Below, in pieces: positions 7,472 to 16,400 of a stretch of 39,536 bases of DNA. The notes beneath the pieces were generated by a model that was not told the origin of the DNA, did not search any database, and saw only the letters and a program-made list of their open reading frames with translations. The first letter of the stretch is position 1, and each line of letters opens with the position of its first letter. The stretch comes from Bacilli bacterium (GTDB lineage: Bacteria; Bacillota_I; Bacilli_A; RF39; UBA660), in the NCBI GenBank assembly GCA_017542465.1, contig JAFXXB010000022.1, forward strand, positions 1-39,536. The letters run 5' to 3'. Made by a program: the position numbers and the translations under genes.

Positions 7472-7615
7472 TTATTCTATAAAACCATTACTTACCTCTT
7501 TAATCTTATCTAATTCCAAACTTGTAACCTGATAAGCATTCCATGCATTATGGCAAGTATAACCTGTTGTATGTGATTCAACAATATTACCCCAGTCAAA
7601 TAGTATTAATTTCAT
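7472..7615 (-). pseudogene. Truncated HAD-like hydrolase gene (47 codons)
   Basis: The ORF begins MKLILFDWGNIVESH, the first strand and motif I of a HAD-superfamily hydrolase. The nucleophile position is FDWGN and the usual second Asp is replaced by Gly-Asn. The frame ends in TAA after 47 residues, and no continuation of the roughly 200-residue family is present. The ribosome binding site GGTGAT and an extended -10 (TGTTATAAT, about 7632) upstream are intact, so the fragment may still be expressed. I read it as a gene remnant. Confidence 0.55.
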
Positions 7616-7642
7616 TTTTATCACCATTTTAATTATAACATT

Positions 7643-7669
7643 AAAAAAGATGGATTAATATCCATCTTA
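7643..7669 (-). terminator. Intrinsic terminator of the 896-aa InlB-repeat gene
   Basis: Arms AAGATGGA/TCCATCTT followed by six Ts on the minus strand. The TAA stop at 7667-7669 begins the hairpin. Confidence 0.85.
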
Positions 7670-10357
7670 ATTACTATAATAGTTACCCATCTTTACTTTA
7701 ATATTCTTAAATGTTCCTTTTACAAATCTGAATGGTACTCCTTCTTCATTATAAGTAGCACCAAATGTTAAAGGAGCATCATAAGTAAATGTTGGGTCAA
7801 CATCACTTAAATATTCTAATGGTTCACCATTGAATGAATAATATAACTTATTATTAGCTCTAACTATTCTTACACTTTGTACATCAGGTTCAATTCTAGA
7901 AACTACCGAAGTTCCTTTTCCGCCTTTAATAGAATATGTTATTAAAGGACCTTCATCAAGTCTAAATACAAATCCAGGAACAATATCATTTACATTTACC
8001 AATCCCGACTCATCTTTAGATCCTATCAATGTTTTATGTTTTGAACTATCATCTGGATCATCTAACAATAAGTTATCTATTTCCATATATATTTCGAAGT
8101 CTTTTTCAATGTTTTCTCCATTAAATAGATTTATACCAGTATCAATAAATGTTTTATCTGCATATGCACTACATTCAGCACCAGTCATTTCATTGTATGC
8201 ACCATTAAATGTACATGCACCTAATTGAGAGAATACAACTGGGAATGGATCAGTATCAGACCATCTAGTATATAAAGTCATATCACTTGTTGGAATGTAA
8301 TCATTCTTAATTTCAATTCCACCAGTTAATTCTGTATACCATCCATTAAAATATTTGCCATCTAATGTTGAATTAGGTAAATCATTAATCATTTCACCAG
8401 CATGAACATCAAGTGATGTTGGTGAAACACTTCCTCCATTAGGATTTAATGTAATAGTATATGTAGGATTTAAATATATTTCTTTATAATTAATTCCTTC
8501 GACCACTTCTATTTTATTCTTTAATGTAGTTCTATCTTCAATTTCATCAAATCTACTATAATCTCCAATAGTTGAATTGATACCATTACTTTTACCTAAT
8601 AATACACCATCATACATCTTTAAATTATTTGATGTAGATAAGCCATATGCTTTACCTCTAATATATGGAGTACTATTTGCTACACCATCATTTTTACCTA
8701 TAACTAATACACCAGCATTATTAACACCACTAGATTCTTGAGCAATAATAGTACCATCTTCAATATACATTGTACCTGTTTCAGTATTTTGAACAGCCCC
8801 TCTTTGACTAGTTACATTAGTTAATATTGAGTTTCCTTTAATAGTTAATGTTCCTTCATTATAAACCGCTTGTCTACTACCTGTTCCATTTAAATCAGCA
8901 CCATCGATTATCGCAACAGCATTAGGATAGTTGTTAATAACACCTGCTGGTGCATCACAGTTAAATGTTCCACCAATAATATTTAAAGTTCCATAGTTTT
9001 TAATTGTACTACATGTGTTTTTAGTACATGGATTATTAACAACATAACCTGTTGCATCTAAAACAATATTTCTATTTTCAGGTATAATAATTTGTTCTGA
9101 TACACTCTTAATAATTGTTACCTTTGTTTCATCAGAAGTATCAATAGAATCAAGTGCTTTTTTAATTGATGTAAAGAATTCACCATTTATTTCAGCTACT
9201 GCATCCAATGGTACCCAATTAGCAACATAACTCTTATCACCAGTACTATGAGTTTTAATCTTAACAGACTTACTAGGCTTATTACCATTTGATCCTGTCC
9301 ATCCTCTAAACTCATAATCTTCTTTTGTTGGATTATTTAAAGTGATTGTTTCATCTTCATAAGTATATGTATTAGGATTTAAAGGAGAAACTGTTCCACC
9401 ATCTAAATCGTAAGTTATAGTATAAACAGCAATTAAATACTCACCTTTAATAGACATATTATCATATACTTTTGTATCTGGAAGAACTTCTTCGCCAGCT
9501 TCATCAATCCATCTAACAAATGTATATCCATCTCTTTCTATAGGATCAATTGTTCCAATTACATCACCATATTTATAAATAATAGTTTGAATTATATTAT
9601 TATCATCATCTAAAATATTAATACTATATTCTTCAAATCTACCCTTTACTACAATGTCATTAAAAGAAATAATCATTTCATTTTCTTCAAGTGATCTAGT
9701 GTAATTAATTACAAATGGTATTCCAATTATTATTAAACATAATAGTAATAAACTGCATAATATAATTTTATATTTCTTTTCTAATTTCATTAATAAATAG
9801 ATAATAACAAATAATGCTAAAGTAATAACAAATAGATATATATAAATATTATCACCTGTTGTAGGATTAATAATTATATCATCATCAATAATGATGTCGT
9901 CACCTTTTACTTCTTCTTCAGTAGCATATTTAATAGATATCTTTAAATCTTTAATATCTACACTATCATAATTAATTAACTCATTAGTATATTTTAAAGT
10001 TACAAATATAGATTTAGTTTCTTTAGAATAAAAATAGTTTTCATCATATTCATAAGATATAGAAATGTTAGCATTTGTATTATTATCACTTATAGACTCA
10101 ACCTTATAACCAAAATTATTATTATTTCTAATAACTAATTCGAGAGTTACTGCATCGCCTTTACTGTTAAATGTAATATTACTTGTTATTTCACGAGACG
10201 AGAAAACAGGTTCAACTACATCGATTGTCCCTACTGTTTCCTTGACCTTAACACTATCAACAGTAAAGTCTGCAACGCTAGCATTTACAGTCTTTACACC
10301 TATAATTGATAGTATTAATAATACGATAATTATTAATTTTACGCGTATTTTCGTCAT
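7667..10357 (-). CDS. InlB-repeat, beta-helix and LamG-like surface protein
   Basis: An 896-residue surface protein. In order: signal peptide (1 to about 26); an extracytoplasmic domain shared with the next gene (28-155, containing GTIDVVEP and SSREITSNI); an NPTTGD motif at 164-169; a membrane helix (171-190) followed by KLEKKYK; and a second helix (198-218). Then come two InlB/Flg_new repeats (about 311-382 and 632-699), which flank a right-handed beta-helix-like region (430-600, with YNEGTLTIKGNS turns). A LamG-like C-terminal domain follows (about 735-896). The NPTTGD-helix-basic segment looks like a sortase sorting signal but is internal. Listeria InlB repeats are adhesive, so binding to host or mucus is inference. 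It has its own promoter and terminator and a leader similar to that of its paralogue at 10442-17554. Confidence 0.8.
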   Translation of the reverse strand: MTKIRVKLIIIVLLILSIIGVKTVNASVADFTVDSVKVKETVGTIDVVEPVFSSREITSNITFNSKGDAVTLELVIRNNNNFGYKVESISDNNTNANISISYEYDENYFYSKETKSIFVTLKYTNELINYDSVDIKDLKISIKYATEEEVKGDDIIIDDDIIINPTTGDNIYIYLFVITLALFVIIYLLMKLEKKYKIILCSLLLLCLIIIGIPFVINYTRSLEENEMIISFNDIVVKGRFEEYSINILDDDNNIIQTIIYKYGDVIGTIDPIERDGYTFVRWIDEAGEEVLPDTKVYDNMSIKGEYLIAVYTITYDLDGGTVSPLNPNTYTYEDETITLNNPTKEDYEFRGWTGSNGNKPSKSVKIKTHSTGDKSYVANWVPLDAVAEINGEFFTSIKKALDSIDTSDETKVTIIKSVSEQIIIPENRNIVLDATGYVVNNPCTKNTCSTIKNYGTLNIIGGTFNCDAPAGVINNYPNAVAIIDGADLNGTGSRQAVYNEGTLTIKGNSILTNVTSQRGAVQNTETGTMYIEDGTIIAQESSGVNNAGVLVIGKNDGVANSTPYIRGKAYGLSTSNNLKMYDGVLLGKSNGINSTIGDYSRFDEIEDRTTLKNKIEVVEGINYKEIYLNPTYTITLNPNGGSVSPTSLDVHAGEMINDLPNSTLDGKYFNGWYTELTGGIEIKNDYIPTSDMTLYTRWSDTDPFPVVFSQLGACTFNGAYNEMTGAECSAYADKTFIDTGINLFNGENIEKDFEIYMEIDNLLLDDPDDSSKHKTLIGSKDESGLVNVNDIVPGFVFRLDEGPLITYSIKGGKGTSVVSRIEPDVQSVRIVRANNKLYYSFNGEPLEYLSDVDPTFTYDAPLTFGATYNEEGVPFRFVKGTFKNIKVKMGNYYSN

Positions 10358-10383
10358 ATCTTATTTCCTATCCTATTAAAACA

Positions 10384-10392
10384 ATTATATCA
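10384..10392 (-). promoter_or_regulatory. Extended -10 promoter of the 896-aa gene
   Basis: TGATATAAT, about 27 bp before the ATG and just behind the T-tract of the upstream terminator. The -10 to ATG leader closely resembles that of the 2370-aa gene. Confidence 0.6.
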
Positions 10393-10402
10393 AAAAGGAT
10401 AA

Positions 10403-10440
10403 TAAAAAAAAACAATTATTTTTCAATAACTGTTTTTTTA
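10403..10440 (-). terminator. Intrinsic terminator of the 2370-aa gene
   Basis: A mostly A/U stem (CAGTTATT/AATAATTG with a GAAA loop) followed by nine Ts on the minus strand, immediately after the stop. Confidence 0.7.
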
Positions 10441-10441
10441 A

Positions 10442-13400
10442 TTATTCGATCATATAATCTCTAAAGGCTTGTATTAAATCATCAAGATTTTGTCTTTCTT
10501 GTTGTGTTTGACAATCTTGTACAAACCAACTATATACTCCTCCATCATCATTAATAGAATTATACATATAAACAAATTTTTGATCCTTACTTACACTTGA
10601 ATTAGGATCAGTAGCATAATATCTATGCCTATTAACTAATCCAAAGAAATATGATAATTCATAATCTTCAAGCATATCTTCTTCAGTTACACCTAATAGA
10701 CCTTCAAGTATATATGCTAATGTACCAGTTCTATCAGTACCAATTCTACAATGGAAATATACTTTCTTTCCAGCTATTATATCTTCCATTACTTCTATAA
10801 CTAAATCTCTAGATAATTTATAATTATCATATTGAGTTTGATAATCAATTTGATAATGCTTGATTTCTCTGTGTTTAAATTGATCTGTTGGGAATTGAGC
10901 CTCAGTAGTTGGTATTTCAGAACTCTTTCTTAAATCTATTTCTTCATTAATACCTAACTTAGCTAATTGAGTAACATTATTAGTATCACTATAAAGTCTC
11001 TCACCTCTAAATATTATTCCATATTTAAGAGTTCCATCAACTGTTCCATCACCATCAGTATCAACTTTAAGTCCACCTAAGTCACGTGCATTTCTTACCC
11101 CATTAATATTAAGTGTTCTTCTATTTCCTTCAGCCTTAACTAATCCGTGAACTTGTGGGTCACTATCAAGTTCCCAATAATATGTTTGCCCTGGAATCAT
11201 ATTATATATTACACCATTATCTGATGTAGTATATGTTACAGGACTTCCTTTTTCTTTATTGGCTTCACTTGAATCATAAACATTTATTTGTCCTGTAAAG
11301 CCTGTATCATATCCATTTGGTTTATCACATAGATTTGTGCCAGATGTTGAACATGTGTTTTCATTACACTTACAACCATAATAATTGAAATTTGCATCCA
11401 TATTTGCTTGGAATGTTGATTGATCATTTTTCCAAGTACCAATGCTATTATAATATGCTGTCATAACATCATTAGTCATATTGAAATTATCTATTTCAGT
11501 TGATGCTTCATAATGCCACTTAGCAACATATGTTTCATTACCTTGAGGGATAGTATGCTCATCTACTAATATTCCATCAGTAAGATTTGTATACCATCCA
11601 TCAAAAGTATAAACGCCTCTTGTTGGTGTTGGTAATTGATTACCAATTTCTTGTCCTTTATCAACATGTAATGTATTTGGACTAACTGTTCCACCATTAG
11701 GTTCTAAAGTTACTTTATATGTAGTTGGAGTTAACGAATAATACAATCTATAATAAGTAATAGTGCCTTCAGTAATTGAATCAGTTACTTTGCTTGCTCC
11801 TTCTTCTGTATCTTGAACAGTATCTTCATTCTCAATAGCTGCTTTCTTACCCATAATCATACCATCATATATATTTACATTTCCTTTTATTCCTAGTTGA
11901 TTATTATTTGTTGCATCTGATCCAGATTTAACTTCAATTATATCAGTATCATATATACCATCTTTTTCACCAATATTAACTGTTCCGGATGCATTTAATA
12001 TTGCATTAAAATTCTTAGAATAAATAGTACCACTTAATACAGTTGTTACACCATTATTTAAATTATGAAGCGCAGCTCTATCACCTTTATTTTCAATGTA
12101 TGAATTATCTTTAATAACTACAGTACCACCATTATTATAAACACCTTGTCTACTTCTTGTATTTATAATGCTAGCATTTGAAACATGCAATGTTGAGTTT
12201 GACTGAACATTTACTACACCTTGAGCAATATCACTTGCAATAGTACCATTCTTAATCTCTAAGAATTTAATATTACTATCAATTGCATTTCCAGAAGTAA
12301 CTGTAAATGTTTTATTATTTAAATCTAATATTACATATCTATTTAATTTATTTGAATCTGTTAAATCAATCTTATCAGATGAGAAATCCTTTAATATCTT
12401 TATAGTAGTTTTATCTGCATCAGTTCCAGTTGGATTATTTACAATTGGCACATCAGCAAAAGCAGCTGATAAAGTACTATAAAATGCACCATCTATTTCA
12501 GCGATTGTACCAACAGGAATCCACTTAGCAACAAATGTAACATCACTTGTAATAATAGTTTCTTCAGTTACTTCAGTCGAATAAGTTGAATCAGTATACC
12601 ATCCAGCAAAATCAAAATCAACTTTGCCAGTACTTGGTAATGTACCTATAGCTGTATTCTTAGTTACTTCTATATCTTCAACAGTATCTCCACCTTGTGT
12701 GTCAAAACTTACTACAAATGTATTAGATACTTCATGAACTTTAACATTAACTGTTTTTGTTGTATTAGATATCAATCCAGTTATTGTAATTGTAGTATCA
12801 CCAGCACTTAATGCCATTATAACACCATCAGAATCAACTGAAGCAATAGTACTATCTGTTGATGTGAACTCACGTGGTTCAACCAAATTAATATTGTTAA
12901 TAACAATTCTATCTGATTCACCAACAGATAATATGAAATTGTCTTTTTCTAGAGTCGAATCCTCAACATTAACTGACCATCCAGCGTATAATGTTTCATA
13001 TCCATTTGGAACATATGTTGAATCAATTTGAGTAGTATAATCACTTGATGTGAACCATCCAATAAATTGATGATCAGACTTTGTTGGTGTTGGTAAAGTA
13101 CCTATTGCATCACCTTTATCAATAGCTATTACACTATTTCCTGATAATGTTCCACCATTAGTATTTAATCTAATAATATATTGATCATTTATTAAGTTCA
13201 TTGGAACTTCAATAATAGGTTTAATACAATTATTTGAAGTATTATATTTATCAGATGTTACTTCATCTAATTTTCTTGTATCATTACGATATCTTATTCT
13301 TTTACCATCTGATTCTTGTTCTAACCATGCAGTACTTCTTTCACCTATACCTGAATATAAACTATTTTCAAATAAGAACTCATATCCATTTAATGCACCA

Positions 13401-16400
13401 TCAGTTTTTAGTTCAGAATATGTTTTATTAGTCATATCCTCTATTTCTGATAATCTAATGAATCTAGCAGGTCTATAATCATCAGTTTGTATTTCAAATG
13501 TTACAGGTAAATTACTCCATTGTGTTGTTGTTGGAAGTAATGTTAATGACGTATCATAGTTATAATATACATTTATATCGCTTTGTCCTTTATCACCACT
13601 GAATGTTATATATGATATAAGAACAGCATTATCACCATTATTAGTTACATAATAGAATCTTTGATTATAGCCAGAGCCATCTACATTACAATCAAAAGCA
13701 TCTCCTGGTTTTAACGTATCAGAATCGATTATGTTACCATATTCAATTGTATCACCAGATGAATAACCATTAGCTCTACAACCTTTTCCACTTGCCGAAT
13801 TACATGTTTCAGTATGTAATGTTGTAGATTTAACACATATAGTTCCAATCCACTTAGCAATTAATGTAATATTACCTTCAGGTACATAAGTTGAATCAAC
13901 CTTAATACCATCTGTTAAATTTGTATACCATCCATCAAATGTTTTTCCTGTTTGAGTTGGTGTTGGTAATGTTCCTATAGTATCTCCAATATTTACTGTT
14001 ATCGATGTTGGATTAACACTTCCTCCATTAGCATTTAATGTTACTGTATATACTGAACCCGCTCCATATTCTATTTTGCTCTTTGGTACTTCTATTACAG
14101 GACGGACACCGCCGAAATTCGTATTGTTGGTGCTGCCGTTGCGGATGCTGCGGTAGTAGCCACCTTCATACCAACCGGTGTCAGAGTTAAACGCGTAAGG
14201 CGTTTCTAACCAAGTTCCGGTGTTTCCTATTGTTGATTTTGCGTATCTTGTGTTTTCCATTATATAGTTACAGCTATCTAATTCTCCTGTTGTCTTTCTT
14301 CCTACTTCTGTCAAATTACATCCTGACATTAATTCTTTCGCTGTTAATAGTCTTGCTGCATATCCTTCGTAACTAAAGTCTGTTGGTAGTGTTCCGCCAC
14401 CAGCTACTGTTGGTGAATCATGTGTTGATAGATATTCTGCTAGGATTGCACGTGTATCACTTTTTAAACTAACATTACTCCACTGACTTGTTGTTGGTAA
14501 TTGAGATACTAATGTTCTTGGTCCATGCCAGTTTTCATTACTAGAATCATATGCAAATGTGTTCTTATTACATGATACTCCACTTGTTATATTATTATAA
14601 TATATTAATACTGCTGTACTTGTATCAAATTCTTTTGAAGAAGTATCATAGTAATCACTTACATAATAGAATCTTTCTGTTAATTCATCAAAATCTCCAT
14701 CTCCATTTACATCACATGTAAATGCATCTCCTGAAGTTAATGTTCCACTTGTTCCACAAGATCCATATGTTATTGTACTTGTTCCTTTTGAACCGCTTGT
14801 TGTATATCCTGCACCTGAACAATAATAAGTCTCATCTGTTTGCGAACATGTCTCTTCATGTAGTTTTACTGCTCTTCTACAAACTATTCCATCACCTATT
14901 GTGATGTTTTCGTTATTAGAACATGTATTCTCAGATAATCTTGTTATATTTTCATTATCTGCACATGTTTTTAATTCATCAAATTTAGCATATATTGTTG
15001 TATCTTCCGTTATTGCAGTATTTTCAAAGTCAAATTTAGTTGTATACTGATCAGTTGTATACCAATCATCAAATACATATCCTGTTTTTGTTGGATCAGT
15101 AGTTGGTCTTGTTACTGTACCACCAGAATTAATTGTTTGACTTGGTACTGTTGATCCTCCATCTGTATTAAATGTTACTGTATAAGTATTAATATTATAT
15201 TTAGCGTAAATAGTTGTATCACTTGTTATTATTGTATCAAAATTAAATACTGTACTATATGTGTCATCTGTATACCAGTTATCAAATGTATAACCTGTTT
15301 TTGTTGGATCAGTTGGTTTTGTTATTTTATTTCCATAAATAATTGTTTGATCTGCTACTTCTGATCCTCCATCTGTATTAAATGTTACTGTATATTCTTC
15401 TCTATCATATACATATTCTACTCTAGATTGACCATTTCCATTTATTGTAACTTGTTGTAAGCTTGGTGTCTTAAATCCAGTTCGTGGAATAACTGGTGCT
15501 GATACAGTAGTATCTGTAGTTCCTGTCTCAGTAGCGGTTTCAGTAACATAATCACCATTTAATGTTTCATATTTATGATCAACATAGTAAGTTGTATCAG
15601 TGTTAGCTGTATATAATGGTTCAACACTTACATTACTTGTACCAATAGTTATAGTAGTTTCTTGAGTTGTTGCACCATTTGACCAACCATCAAATGTATA
15701 ACCAGCTCTGTTTATTGCGTTTAATATTACTTGTTCTTCATAATAATATGTTCCAGATTTATCTGCTTCAACATACTCTGGATGGACAATTGTTAATGTA
15801 TATTGATTTCTAGTATATTCATAAGTAATACTTGCTTCTCCATCACCAGTTATTGTTATGTTTTGTTGAGCAGGACTTGTAAATCCTTCTCTTGAAACTA
15901 ATGCTGCTGGAATAGTTGTATCTGTTGTTCCAGTTCCTGGAGCATTTACGGTTTCCCATCCACCATTTAATGTTTCATATTTATGAACTACTAGATATGG
16001 TGTATCAGTATTAGCAGTGTATAATGGTTCAACACTTATATCACTTGTGCCAATTGTTACTGTTATTTCTTGAGTTGTTGCACCATTTGACCAACCATCG
16101 AATGTATAACCAGCTCTAGTCTTTGCATTTAATGTTACTTGTTCTCCATAATAATATGTTCCTGATTTATCTACTTCAACATACTCTGGATGAACAATTG
16201 TTAAATTATACCGATTTCTTAAATATTCATAAGTTATTTCAGTATTTCCAAATCTACTAATTGTTGTAGTTGTTGTTGAAGGAGCAGTAAATCCTTCATA
16301 ATTCTTAACACTTGGAGTAATAACTGCTCCTGTTGTACCAGTTAATTCATCCTTGTCAGATTCTAAATAACTACCATTAATTTGTTGTTGATAATGATAT

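Noticed and set aside
14101-14220. Firm call of a diversity-generating retroelement target
   Set aside because: No reverse transcriptase and no second near-copy (template) is visible in the window; kept only as a possibility.
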